64,000 bases of DNA from Palsa-1233 sp031367105 (lineage in GTDB: Bacteria > Gemmatimonadota > Gemmatimonadetes > Gemmatimonadales > GWC2-71-9). The stretch is from NCBI GenBank assembly GCA_031367105.1, contig JANLPG010000145.1, positions 90,473-154,472 of the forward strand. Direction: 5' to 3'. Under the pieces are notes generated by a model. That model did no database searches, was not told where the DNA came from, and saw nothing but the letters and a program-made list of their open reading frames with translations. A program made the position numbers and the translations under genes. Shown here piece after piece: positions 56,395 through 64,000 of this stretch; the first letter of the stretch is position 1; the number at the start of each line of letters is the position of its first letter.

Positions 56395-56949
56395 CTGACC
56401 GCTGCCCGACCCCACGATCGCTCCCCGTCACTGGAACTTCGACTCGCCACCCCGGCCGACGCCGACGCCGTAGCGGCGATCCATACCGCCAGCTGGCGCA
56501 CGGCGTATCGTGGCATCCTGGACGACGAGTTTCTCGATGGCCCCCTGGACAGCTATTCTCGCGACCGCTGGAGAGCGTGGTTTACGCTGATCGGAGGGCC
56601 ACCGGCGCATCTGTTGCTGGCCGAGCTTCGTGGCGCGCCCGTGGGATTCCTCTGCGTGGTGCACTCAGGTGGAGAATTCGGTGACCTCGTCGCGAACCTC
56701 CACGTGCTGGTGGAGGCCCGTCGCGGTGGCGTCGGCCGCCAGTTGCTCCGTGAGGGCGCCCGTCTGGTCCACGAACAGGGGCACAGCGCGATGCACCTCT
56801 GGGTCTACTCCACCAACAGCGAGGCGATTCGCTTCTACGAGCGGGAGGGGGGATGCGCAGAGTCCGAGCAACCACACCTCGCTGCCGATGGCCAGATGCG
56901 CCCAAGCCGGCGATACGTCTGGCGAGATCTCTCACCGTTCCTCGACTGA
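56395..56949 (+). CDS. GNAT N-acetyltransferase, probable CTG start
   Basis: 184 residues if started at the CTG at 56395. The GNAT fold begins LELRLATPADADAVAAIHTASWRTAYRGILDDEFLD, with the acetyl-CoA loop in VEARRGGVGRQLLREGARL and the later YSTNSEAIRFYEREGG. No ATG, GTG or TTG in this frame lies between 56293 and the domain; the nearest in-frame GTG is 56290, which would add 35 proline-rich residues. A perfect GGAGG (56384-56388) lies 6 bases before the CTG. So CTG initiation is the best reading. Substrate unknown; the family acetylates amines, including protein N-termini and antibiotics. Confidence 0.72.
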   Translation: MTAARPHDRSPSLELRLATPADADAVAAIHTASWRTAYRGILDDEFLDGPLDSYSRDRWRAWFTLIGGPPAHLLLAELRGAPVGFLCVVHSGGEFGDLVANLHVLVEARRGGVGRQLLREGARLVHEQGHSAMHLWVYSTNSEAIRFYEREGGCAESEQPHLAADGQMRPSRRYVWRDLSPFLD

Positions 56950-56979
56950 GGCCGCCGCCGACCTGCCGAGAGACGCGAA

Positions 56980-57009
56980 GACGGGCCGCCGGTATTCCGG
57001 TGGCCCGTC
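56980..57009. terminator. Strong hairpin between GNAT and tmRNA genes
   Basis: A 13-bp stem, 56980-56992 with 56997-57009 (one G-U pair), closes a TATT loop. It lies 31 bases after the GNAT stop and 27 bases beyond the tmRNA 3' end, so it can serve both. T tracts are weak on both strands. Confidence 0.75.
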
Positions 57010-57035
57010 TGCAGTGGCTCGCAATGCGACTTCAG

Positions 57036-57396
57036 TGGAGGCGCAGGGAATCGAACCCTGGTCCGAATCAGCGTCCGGGACCGCGTCTACGTGCGTAGGT
57101 ATCGCTCTCTGCTTGACGCCGGTCCGGTGCGATACCAACCGATCCGACGGTGAGCCCCTGAATTCTCGTTTCCGACGGCGGAGCGACGTCGGTCACCAGC
57201 CCAGATTTGCGATCCCGTGCCGACGCCCTGGGCGAGCTTCGAACAAAGGAGGTACGTCAAGCGAGCGTTAGCTCAGCTTACGCGGCCATTGCCAGTTCAG
57301 AGTTGGCAGTTAAAAAAGTCCGGAGGGTTTTACCAGCACTCTGGAGCTGGGCACGCGGCGAAGCCTTCTACCAACCCGTCGAAGCCAGTCGCCCCC
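57036..57396 (-). ncRNA. ssrA: Transfer-messenger RNA (tmRNA)
   Basis: Read on the minus strand, the 5' end is GGGGGCGACTGGCTTCGACG (from 57396), the standard tmRNA start. The 3' end is a tRNA-like T arm CAGGG-TTCGATT-CCCTG followed by acceptor strand CGCCTCC and a discriminator A (57036). The acceptor pairs with GGGGGCG with one G-U pair. CCA is not encoded and must be added. Length 361 nt, one-piece form. The tag frame lies at 57278-57307. tmRNA rescues stalled ribosomes with SmpB; smpB is not in the window. Confidence 0.95.
57278..57307 (-). other. tmRNA tag reading frame (ANSELAMAA, stop TAA)
   Basis: Within tmRNA, the frame GCC AAC TCT GAA CTG GCA and on to TAA encodes ANSELAMAA. The GCC resume codon is preceded by TTAACT, similar to the TTAGTC before the E. 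coli resume codon. The tag is 9 codons, near the short end, and ends MAA rather than the common LAA. Placement rests on pattern only. Confidence 0.75.
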
Positions 57397-57420
57397 GTAT
57401 ACTGAAGGTAACCGGGAGGC

Positions 57421-58326
57421 CTAGGTGAGCCAACCCCGCTTCCGGAACCAGAACCAGATCCCGAGCACGACGGTGAGCATAAAGGCGAGCACTGCCGGAT
57501 AGCCCCAGCGCTGGGACAGTTCAGGCATATGGGCAAAGTTCATCCCGTAGACGCCGACGATGAACGTGAGCGGCAGAAAGAAGGCCGAGAACACCGTGAG
57601 GACTCGCATCACTTCGCCGGTGCGGTGCGATGCCATCGAGAGGTGAACTTGCAGCAGCAGGTTCACCTCCTCCAGCAATTGGTCCGCCCAGAACAGGTAG
57701 GCCTCGACCGACTCCCGCAGGTCCTGAAAGAGCGGTTCTGCTCGCTCCGCTGGCGGGAGCAGCTTCTGCAGGACATTGCTGGTGTGGAACAGAATTCGGC
57801 GGGTCAATGAGACTCGCCGCTTGAGGTCGTGGGCCCGCTTCAGCGATGGCGTCTCTCCCTTGTCGAAAATCGCGGCCTCGAAGGCGTCCAGCGTCTTCTC
57901 GTCACGTGCCAGCGGCGCGTCGTAGGAATCCAGCGTTGCGTGGCCGAGCCCGAAGAGCAACGGTGAGAGGGTGCAGGGTTCGCCCCTGCCACCCGCGCCG
58001 AATCGGTCCCGAAGCGTCGCCACCTCGTGCAGGTCGACACGATGCACGGTGATCAGGAAGTCGGCTCGGAAAAAGACGGCAATTTTTCGCGTCAGCTCCT
58101 GAATCGTGCCGGCGTCATCGGGGGCCGCGTCGTCGTGCACCCGCAGAATCAGGAAGGTTGCGTCGCCAAGCCGTTCGAATTTCGGGAGATGGTCGGGGTC
58201 GAGGCAGTCTTCGACGACGGTAGGATGGAGCCCGTACTGCTTCGCGAGTTCCTGGAGTTCCTCGCGGGTCGGACCGACGACATCGATCCAGGTAAAACCG
58301 TCGGGGCCGTCGACGCGGTGATGCAC
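57421..58326 (-). CDS. corA: CorA-family Mg2+/Co2+ transporter
   Basis: 301 residues. A soluble N-terminal domain begins GFTWIDVVGPTREELQELAKQYGLHPTVVEDCLD. A long helix follows, then two C-terminal membrane helices with the selectivity motif GMN in VGVYGMNFAHMPEL and a basic tail FRKRGWLT. It works as a pentamer in the inner membrane. It lies 5 bases after dus, so it is co-transcribed. It ends 25 bases from the tmRNA 5' end, so the tmRNA promoter must overlap or follow its end. Confidence 0.95.
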   Translation of the reverse strand: MHHRVDGPDGFTWIDVVGPTREELQELAKQYGLHPTVVEDCLDPDHLPKFERLGDATFLILRVHDDAAPDDAGTIQELTRKIAVFFRADFLITVHRVDLHEVATLRDRFGAGGRGEPCTLSPLLFGLGHATLDSYDAPLARDEKTLDAFEAAIFDKGETPSLKRAHDLKRRVSLTRRILFHTSNVLQKLLPPAERAEPLFQDLRESVEAYLFWADQLLEEVNLLLQVHLSMASHRTGEVMRVLTVFSAFFLPLTFIVGVYGMNFAHMPELSQRWGYPAVLAFMLTVVLGIWFWFRKRGWLT

Positions 58327-58331
58327 CGGCG

Positions 58332-59321
58332 CTACGCCGCGGCGACGAGCGACTCGCGCTCGAGGTAGTCGGCGAAGATCCGTTCGGCCTCGATCATCGA
58401 GGTGACGTGAAACAATCGGCCTCGCAGCGTGCCGGATGCGTGCAATCCCTTGGTGTACCAGCCGAAATGCTTCCGGAATTCCACCACCGTATGGGGCGTG
58501 TCGCCCTGCAGCTCAATCGCCAGGTGGGCGTGCTCCAGCGCGACCTTGAGCCGCTCTGCAGCCGTGGGTGCGGCCGGCTTCGGCAGCCCGTCGAGCAGCG
58601 CCCGGGCGTCGCGGAAGAGCCACGGATTGCCGAATGATCCTCGCCCAATCATGATCCCCGCGCAGCCGGTGTGTTCCCGCATCCGCAGGGCATCTTCAGG
58701 AGTCACCACGTCGCCGTTGCCGATCACCGGAATATCGAGTGCCTCGACGCACATTGCGATGTCGTCCCAGTTGGCCTTGCCGCTGAACATCTGAGTCCGG
58801 GTTCGACCGTGCAGCGTGAAGACCGCCGCTCCGGCGTCCTGCATCCGCAGCGCAATGCCGACGGGATTCCGGGTGTCGTCGGACCAGCCGCTCCGGGTCT
58901 TGACGCTGACCGGGAGGTGCGTGGCGGCCACGCACGCCCGGATGATGCGATCGACCACGTCCATATCCCGCAGGCAACCGCTGCCGCCATTGCGCTGCAC
59001 AACTTTCTTGACCGGGCAGCCGAAATTGATGTCGATGAAGTCGGGAGCGTAGTGCTCGGTTACCAGCGCGGTAGCCTCCGCCATCGCATCGGCGTGAGCC
59101 CCGTAGATCTGGATGCCGATCGGCCGCTCGACCTCGTCGAATTCGCAGCCCTCCAGCGTCCGGGAAATCCGCCGGCGGATCGCTTCCGAATTGAGGAACT
59201 CGGACAACACCACGTCGGCCCCCATTCGCCGGGAGATTCGGCGGAACGGCGGCTCGGAAACCCCAGCCATCGGGGCGAGAAAGAGCGGGACCGGCGAGCC
59301 GGTCCGATAGGGGAACTCCAT
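58332..59321 (-). CDS. dus: tRNA-dihydrouridine synthase (DusB-like)
   Basis: 329 residues. The FMN-binding barrel begins LFLAPMAGVSEPPFRRI. DINFGCPVKKVVQRNGGSGCL contains the catalytic Cys116. VKTRSGW, LHGRTRTQMFSG, VIGNGDV and GIMIGRGSFGNPWLF are canonical. It reduces uridines in the D-loop of tRNA with NADPH. A TAGATT lies 6 bases before the ATG and no ribosome-binding site is seen, suggesting leaderless initiation. Divergent from the PTS gene. Confidence 0.95.
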   Translation of the reverse strand: MEFPYRTGSPVPLFLAPMAGVSEPPFRRISRRMGADVVLSEFLNSEAIRRRISRTLEGCEFDEVERPIGIQIYGAHADAMAEATALVTEHYAPDFIDINFGCPVKKVVQRNGGSGCLRDMDVVDRIIRACVAATHLPVSVKTRSGWSDDTRNPVGIALRMQDAGAAVFTLHGRTRTQMFSGKANWDDIAMCVEALDIPVIGNGDVVTPEDALRMREHTGCAGIMIGRGSFGNPWLFRDARALLDGLPKPAAPTAAERLKVALEHAHLAIELQGDTPHTVVEFRKHFGWYTKGLHASGTLRGRLFHVTSMIEAERIFADYLERESLVAAA

Positions 59322-59327
59322 TCCGGA

Positions 59328-59333
59328 AATCTA
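59328..59333 (-). promoter_or_regulatory. Candidate dus -10 element
   Basis: TAGATT on the minus strand, 6 bases before the ATG. The -35 region at 17 bases (TGCCAC) is poor. It matches the TANNNT placement seen at other transcription-unit heads in this window. Confidence 0.38.
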
Positions 59334-59378
59334 GGGGAGGGAGGCCACGGGTGGCAGGGCGGACGCTGGGCCGCCACG

Positions 59379-59407
59379 TTGAAAGCCGAGCGAGGCGAGT
59401 GTAGCCT
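59379..59407 (+). promoter_or_regulatory. Candidate promoter of the PTS EIIA gene (leaderless type)
   Basis: TTGAAA (59379-59384), a 17-base spacer, TAGCCT (59402-59407), then 9 bases to the ATG. There is no Shine-Dalgarno in those 9 bases. This is one of the best -35/-10 matches in the window. Confidence 0.55.
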
Positions 59408-59416
59408 TCCCCCGCC

Positions 59417-59869
59417 ATGCGGCTCTCCGACCTCTTTGCCCCCGACGCGATCGCACTCGATCTGGACGCCTCCTCCAAAGAGGCCGCGCTCGCCGCGATG
59501 GTTGCGCTGCTCCGGGTGGACGAAGCCACCGCCGACACCCTGCGCCGGATGCTCCAGCGTCGCGAGCAGCTCGGCTCCACCGGCGTGGGGCGCGGAATCG
59601 CGATCCCGCACTGCCGCTCTCTGGTCGTGCCCCGCCTCCGGATGGCCTATGGCCGTCTTTCCGAAGGGCTCAGCTACGATGCCATCGACGGGAGGCCGGT
59701 GCACCATATCTTCCTGATCGTGGCGCCTCCCGTCGAACTCTCCAACGACTACCTCCCGGTGCTCGGCCGGCTCGCGGGGTTCGCCAAGGAAGCCGGCATC
59801 CCGGAGCGCCTTTCCGCGCTCACGACCCCGGCAGCCTTCCTCGCGCTGCTCGAGAGTCGGGAAGCGTAG
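59417..59869 (+). CDS. PTS EIIA (fructose/nitrogen type) domain protein
   Basis: 150 residues. The phospho-accepting His65 is in GRGIAIPHCRS. The fold is that of EIIA-Fru/Ntr, with IFLIVAPP and a C-terminal helix. No EIIB, EIIC, HPr or EI is nearby, so a regulatory role like EIIA-Ntr is more likely than sugar uptake. Its stop abuts the guaA stop on the other strand with no gap. Confidence 0.88.
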   Translation: MRLSDLFAPDAIALDLDASSKEAALAAMVALLRVDEATADTLRRMLQRREQLGSTGVGRGIAIPHCRSLVVPRLRMAYGRLSEGLSYDAIDGRPVHHIFLIVAPPVELSNDYLPVLGRLAGFAKEAGIPERLSALTTPAAFLALLESREA

Positions 59870-61423
59870 TCACTCCCACTCGATCGTCGCCGGCGGTTTG
59901 CTGCTGATGTCGTACACCACCCGATTCACCCCACTCACCTCGTTTGCGATCCGGCTGGAAATGACCGCCAGGATATCGTGCGGGAACGGGAACCAGTCCG
60001 CGGTCATCCCGTCGCGTGACGTGACCGCTCGCAACCCGATCGTCTGATCATAGCTCCGGAAATCTCCCATCACGCCGACCGATCGAATCGGGAGCAGCAC
60101 CGCGAAAGCTTGCCAGATCGTGTCATACAGGCCTGCCGCGCGGATCTCCTCGATGAAGATCGCGTCGGCCTTGCGTAACAGGTCGAGTTGCGATCCGGTG
60201 ACCTCACCGAGGATGCGGATCGCCAGACCGGGTCCGGGAAATGGATGGCGGCCGACCATCTCTTCCGGCAATCCGAGTTCACGGCCCACCTGCCGCACCT
60301 CGTCCTTGAAGAGCTCCCGCAACGGCTCGATGAGCTGGAACGGCAATCGCTCCGGCAGCCCGCCGACGTTGTGGTGGGTCTTGATGGTGACGGAGGCGCC
60401 GCCTGTCGGCGAGAATGATTCGATCACGTCAGGATACAGCGTGCCCTGCACCAGGAAGCCGACATTGTCGCCCACGGCCTTGGATTCCTGCTCGAAGACA
60501 TCGATAAAGCGGTGGCCAATCAGCTTGCGCTTCGTCTCCGGATCGGTGACGCCGGCAAGATCGGCCAGGAACGTTCCCGCGGCATCGACCGTGCGCAAAT
60601 CGATCCCGAGATTCCTGCGGAAGGTCTGCTCGACCTGCGCACGCTCGTTCAGCCGGAGCAGGCCGTGGTCCACGAAGATGCACGTCAGCCGATCACCGAC
60701 AGCACGATGCACCAGTGCCGCGGCAACCGAGGAATCGACGCCGCCCGAGAGGCCGCAGATAACGCGTGTCGACGCCCCAACCAATTCGCGGATCCGGGTA
60801 ACCTCACTCTCGACAAAATGTTCGGGAGTCCAGTCCGGTGTGCAACCACAGATCGCGAACAGGAAATTGCCAAGGATTTCACCACCGCGTGGCGTGTGGG
60901 CGACCTCCGGGTGAAATTGCACGGCGTGGAGGGGCAGCGTGTCGTGCTCGATCGCAGCGATCGGCGAGTTCTCGCTCGAGGCGGTGACGTGCCAGCCAGG
61001 CGGCGCACTGTTGACGTGATCACCGTGGCTCATCCAGACCGGCGTGGTCCCACCGCTGGCAAAGCCCTGGAACAGGCGCCCGCCCTCCACTCGCACATCG
61101 GCCCGACCGTACTCGCGCCGCGCCGCACTTACCACACTGCCGCCGGACAAGTGGGCCAACAGTTGCATCCCGTAGCAGAGCCCGAGTACCGGTGGCCCGA
61201 GGGTCAGCAGGTCGGGATGCGCCGTCGGCACACCATCGCCGTACACCGAATTGGGCCCCCCCGAGAGAATGATCCCTTTCGGCTTCCACGCCCGGATCCA
61301 GTCGATGTCGCGCGACGGGGGGTGGATTTCACAGTACACACGCTGTTCCCGCACGCGCCGTGCGATGAGCTGGGTGTACTGCGAACCGAAGTCGATGATC
61401 AGGATGCCGTCGGGATGACTCAC
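59870..61423 (-). CDS. guaA: GMP synthase (glutamine-hydrolysing)
   Basis: 517 residues from GTG 61423, whose GTGA overlaps the lysA stop. Amidotransferase half: ILIIDFGSQYTQLIARRVRE, nucleophile Cys in LGLCYGMQ, and His/Glu in VQFHPEVAHT. Synthetase half: P-loop SGGVDSSVAAAL, then GRHPFPGPGLAIRILGEVT. The C-terminus ends PPATIEWE. It converts XMP to GMP. A long frame continues upstream to 61663 but only as lysA shadow. Confidence 0.97.
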   Translation of the reverse strand: MSHPDGILIIDFGSQYTQLIARRVREQRVYCEIHPPSRDIDWIRAWKPKGIILSGGPNSVYGDGVPTAHPDLLTLGPPVLGLCYGMQLLAHLSGGSVVSAARREYGRADVRVEGGRLFQGFASGGTTPVWMSHGDHVNSAPPGWHVTASSENSPIAAIEHDTLPLHAVQFHPEVAHTPRGGEILGNFLFAICGCTPDWTPEHFVESEVTRIRELVGASTRVICGLSGGVDSSVAAALVHRAVGDRLTCIFVDHGLLRLNERAQVEQTFRRNLGIDLRTVDAAGTFLADLAGVTDPETKRKLIGHRFIDVFEQESKAVGDNVGFLVQGTLYPDVIESFSPTGGASVTIKTHHNVGGLPERLPFQLIEPLRELFKDEVRQVGRELGLPEEMVGRHPFPGPGLAIRILGEVTGSQLDLLRKADAIFIEEIRAAGLYDTIWQAFAVLLPIRSVGVMGDFRSYDQTIGLRAVTSRDGMTADWFPFPHDILAVISSRIANEVSGVNRVVYDISSKPPATIEWE

Positions 61424-62721
61424 GGAGACTCGGCGGTGAATGGGTCGGCGATCTCGTCGCGAAAAAGTTCGGTCAGGCGCTCCCGGGGCCGCACGACGGC
61501 CCAGCGCCCCGTATCCACAAGTACCTCGGCCGCCCGTGCCCGGCTGTTGTAGTTGGAACTCATCGTAAAGCCATAGGCTCCAGCCCCGAGTACCGCCAGG
61601 AGTTCGCCGGCGACGAGGGGGGGCAATTCCCGCTCGAGTGCGAGAAAGTCGCCGGTTTCGCACACCGGACCAACGATGTCCATCGGACGGAGCGGCTCCC
61701 GCGGTTTTCCCACGGTCAGGATGTCGTGCCAGGCCTGATAGAGCGACGGCCGCAACAGATCATTCATCCCCGCGTCCACGATCGCCAGCTCCCGACCACC
61801 CGACTGTTTGCGATGGATTATCCGAGTCAGCAGTACTCCGGCATTGCCGACCAGATACCTCCCCGGCTCAACCCCGATAGTGCAGCCGCTCCCTGCCAGC
61901 CCTTCCCGCAAGGGTGCCAGCCACTCGTCCGGGGTGAGCGGTACTTCGTCGTGATAGCGAATCCCGAGTCCGCCGCCGATGTCGAGCACTTCGGGAGTGT
62001 GGCCAGCGGCGCGGACCCGGGCAAGCAAGCCGAGCAGTCGCTCGAGCCCGATCAGATAGGGGGCAGCCTCGAGCAACTGCGAGCCAAGATGCATCGCGAT
62101 GGCGCCGAGGCGGAGCCGGGGGCACTCATCGAGCACCGCGAGCGCGTCGGGGAGCTGGTCCGCGGCAATGCCGAACTTGACTCCTCCCTTCCCCGTCGAG
62201 ATGTACGGATGGGTCCTGGCGGTGACATCAGGATTGAAGCGGATGCCAACCGTGACAGGTGCGCCCCGCAGCTCCGCAAGCAGGCCGAGCCGTCGGAGTT
62301 CCGAGAGCGATTCGACATTTACGTGCCCGACGCCGGCCGACATCGCCGCCACCAACTCCTCGTCGCTCTTGCCCACCCCGCTGAACACGATCAGCTCCGG
62401 GGCGAAGCCGGCGGCGAGCGCACGCAGCAGCTCACCGCCGGAGACGATGTCGGCGCCGGCGCCCAGCGTCGCCAGCAACCGCATCACCGCCAGATTCGAG
62501 TTCGCCTTGACGGCGTAGCAGATGCGATGCGACAACGTCCCGAAGGCCGCGTCCAGAACGGCGTAGCGGCCGACAATAGTCGGAGCGTCGTAACAGTACG
62601 TTGGCGTGCCGGTCAGCTCGGCAATCTCCGCCAGTGGGACTCCGCTCATTGCGAGGCCGCCGTCGGCAAGGCGCGAGAGCCCTGCCTCGGCAAGCCTCGG
62701 GTCTAATATGCCCTGGCCCAC
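61420..62721 (-). CDS. lysA: Diaminopimelate decarboxylase
   Basis: 433 residues. PLP Lys72 lies in ICYAVKANSN. VNVESLSEL, HLGSQL, LDIGGGLGI, VEPGRYLVG, CETGDFLA and AYGFTMSSNYNSR follow in the alanine racemase-fold order. It makes lysine from meso-diaminopimelate. GTG 62721 is chosen since the N-terminal residues (LADGGLAMSGVPLAEIAE) match the family start; it overlaps the proS end by 19 bases. Confidence 0.96.
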   Translation of the reverse strand: MGQGILDPRLAEAGLSRLADGGLAMSGVPLAEIAELTGTPTYCYDAPTIVGRYAVLDAAFGTLSHRICYAVKANSNLAVMRLLATLGAGADIVSGGELLRALAAGFAPELIVFSGVGKSDEELVAAMSAGVGHVNVESLSELRRLGLLAELRGAPVTVGIRFNPDVTARTHPYISTGKGGVKFGIAADQLPDALAVLDECPRLRLGAIAMHLGSQLLEAAPYLIGLERLLGLLARVRAAGHTPEVLDIGGGLGIRYHDEVPLTPDEWLAPLREGLAGSGCTIGVEPGRYLVGNAGVLLTRIIHRKQSGGRELAIVDAGMNDLLRPSLYQAWHDILTVGKPREPLRPMDIVGPVCETGDFLALERELPPLVAGELLAVLGAGAYGFTMSSNYNSRARAAEVLVDTGRWAVVRPRERLTELFRDEIADPFTAESP

Positions 62722-64000
62722 AGCGCCTCAACCGTGGCGGGCCGCCCAGTCCAGATGCAGGTGGTCGGGGCCTCGGCGCTCCGGAACTCGACGTCGGGAA
62801 GGCAGCGGATCGTCGCCTTCGTCTGCTCCTTGATCTCGGCCTCCACCGCCGGGTCGCCGCACCAGCCCGCGTACACGAACCCCCGATCGGCCGCGATCCA
62901 GTCTATGAACGCTTGCTTCGACGCCGGGTTACGGAGCGTAGCCGCCTCGCGACGCGCCGACGATGCGTCGAAGAGCGCCCGCTGCATCGTGGCCATCTCC
63001 GCCTTCAGCCGGTCGACGATTCCGGCCAGTGCAATGGCTTCCTTCCCTCCGGTGCGCCGCGCCAGCATCGCACTCTGGTTGGCGAGGTCGCGCGGGCCGA
63101 GCTCGAGGCGCAGTGGTACGCCACGCGATTCCCACTCGTAATATTTGGCGCCCGGTTTCATCCCCTCGCGCTTGTCGGTGTTGACGCGAATGCCACCGGT
63201 GCGCAGCTCGGCGGCGAGGGCATCCGCGGCAGCACAGGTCGCATCGCGCTCGCTATCGGTCCGCCAGATCGGGACAATCATCACCTGCCACTGCGCCAGC
63301 CGCGGAGGGCAGACCATCCCGGCATCGTCGCCGTGCACCATGATCAACCCCCCGATCATCCGGGTCGAAACCCCCCACGACGTGTTCCAGACGTGGTCCA
63401 GCCCGCCATCCGCAGTCTGGTACTTCACGTCGAACGCCTTCGCGAAGTTCTGTCCCAGATTGTGCGATGTGCCGGCCTGCAAGGCCTTGTTGTCCTGCAT
63501 CAGCGCTTCGAGGGAGTAGGTGCGCAGGGCACCCGCAAATCGCTCGCTGTCGGTCTTGCGCCCCGTCACGACCGGCATCGCCATCCACTCTTCCATGAAT
63601 TGCCGGTAGAGGCCCAGAATCATCAGCGCCTCGGCCTCGGCCTCGGCCTCGCTGGAGTGCGCGGTGTGGCCCTCCTGCCAGAGAAACTCGGTGGTGCGGA
63701 GGAAGAGTCGGGTGCGCATTTCCCAGCGCACCACGTTGGCCCACTGGTTGATGAGCAGTGGCAGATCGCGCCAGCTCTGGATCCACTTCGAAAACATCGC
63801 GTAGATGATCGTCTCGGAGGTGGGCCGTACCACCAGCGGCTCCTCCAGCTCCTTGCCACCGCCGTGGGTCACCACCGCGACTTCGGGCGCGAAGCCCTCG
63901 ACGTGCTCCGCTTCCTTCGAGAGGAAGCTCTGCGGAATGAAGAGCGGGAAGTAGGCGTTCTGGTGCCCGGTTGCCTTGAACATCTCGTCGAGGGCACGCT
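62703..64000 (-). CDS. proS: Prolyl-tRNA synthetase, archaeal/eukaryotic type (5' end outside window)
   Basis: At least 432 residues; the frame is open to the window end, with LDEM preceding the internal Met at 63983. Class II motif 1 region FKATGHQNAYFPLFIPQSFL, motif 2 RPTSETIIYAMFSKWI with NQWANVVRWEMRTRLFLRTTEFLWQEGHTAH, and motif 3 GDDAGMVCPPRLAQ-type. The C-terminal anticodon and zinc-type domains end in tyrosine (ARAY). This is the type-3 form without the bacterial editing insertion. It charges tRNAPro. First known gene of the proS-lysA-guaA run. Confidence 0.95.
   Translation of the reverse strand, partial: RALDEMFKATGHQNAYFPLFIPQSFLSKEAEHVEGFAPEVAVVTHGGGKELEEPLVVRPTSETIIYAMFSKWIQSWRDLPLLINQWANVVRWEMRTRLFLRTTEFLWQEGHTAHSSEAEAEAEALMILGLYRQFMEEWMAMPVVTGRKTDSERFAGALRTYSLEALMQDNKALQAGTSHNLGQNFAKAFDVKYQTADGGLDHVWNTSWGVSTRMIGGLIMVHGDDAGMVCPPRLAQWQVMIVPIWRTDSERDATCAAADALAAELRTGGIRVNTDKREGMKPGAKYYEWESRGVPLRLELGPRDLANQSAMLARRTGGKEAIALAGIVDRLKAEMATMQRALFDASSARREAATLRNPASKQAFIDWIAADRGFVYAGWCGDPAVEAEIKEQTKATIRCLPDVEFRSAEAPTTCIWTGRPATVEALWARAY

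Noticed and set aside
57036..57066. Isolated tRNA gene suggested by the T-arm sequence
   Set aside because: The matching acceptor 5' strand lies about 350 bases away next to a tmRNA-type 5' end, so this is the 3' part of tmRNA.
57207..57428. Short plus-strand open frames near 57207-57428
   Set aside because: They lie over the tmRNA gene on the opposite strand.

Overview
This is a GC-rich, very gene-dense bacterial chromosome segment made almost entirely of core metabolism and housekeeping genes. It has one tmRNA gene and no tRNA, rRNA, IS element, phage gene or CRISPR array. The longest non-coding gaps are about 100-150 bases. The organism is probably a free-living heterotroph of the Gemmatimonadota or a comparable high-GC phylum. 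That is inferred from GC-rich coding, secreted leishmanolysin-like and TPP-II-like peptidases, an archaeal-type ProRS, a separately encoded B12 subunit of methylmalonyl-CoA mutase, and apparently leaderless promoters. The phylum is not proven by anything in the window.

Layout. (1) 1-951: the 3' part of a leishmanolysin-like metallopeptidase gene. (2) 20790 down to 1006, minus strand: one packed run of 17 genes. It starts with translation and RNA genes (aspS, phoH, ybeY), goes on to Mg/ion transport (two CNNM/CorC paralogues, mgtE), then a methylmalonyl-CoA module (meaB, mutase large subunit, an aeRF1-type release-factor-like protein, the B12 subunit, a carboxyltransferase). It ends with a TPP-II-like lipoprotein protease, a split AtuA pair, an enoyl-CoA hydratase, a 52-residue membrane protein and recQ. 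(3) 20885-25894: rlmN, crcB, an alpha/beta hydrolase, and a divergent hydroxyacid dehydrogenase/glycerate kinase pair. (4) 36096 down to 25943, minus strand: trpC-trpF-trpB, then a HEAT-repeat protein and an HD-GYP-like protein, then trpA, folK, panB, panC, a yqeK-like HD gene, a LytR_C protein and a conserved hypothetical. (5) lexA, and trpD on the opposite strand. (6) 37926-52809, plus strand: a 13-gene run truA-htrA-purB-purC-psd-pssA-purS-purQ-purL-purF-ppdK-purE-purK, mostly joined by 4-base overlaps. (7) 52851-64000: an MFS transporter, oligopeptidase B, a GNAT enzyme probably starting at CTG, tmRNA, corA, dus, a PTS EIIA protein, guaA, lysA and the 3' part of proS.

How it fits together. 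The purine genes in (6), with guaA in (7), cover much of IMP/GMP synthesis and are interleaved with phosphatidylethanolamine synthesis (psd, pssA) and PPDK. The methylmalonyl-CoA module, AtuA pair and enoyl-CoA hydratase point to propionyl-CoA or branched acyl-CoA catabolism. Four Mg/Co-type transport genes (two CNNM, mgtE, corA) lie within 44 kb.

The most unusual features are the HEAT/HD-GYP pair with a shared N-terminal module inserted between trpB and trpA, the release-factor-like protein inside the mutase operon, a recurrent TANNNT element 6-11 nt before start codons at the heads of transcription units, and a tmRNA tag ending in MAA.
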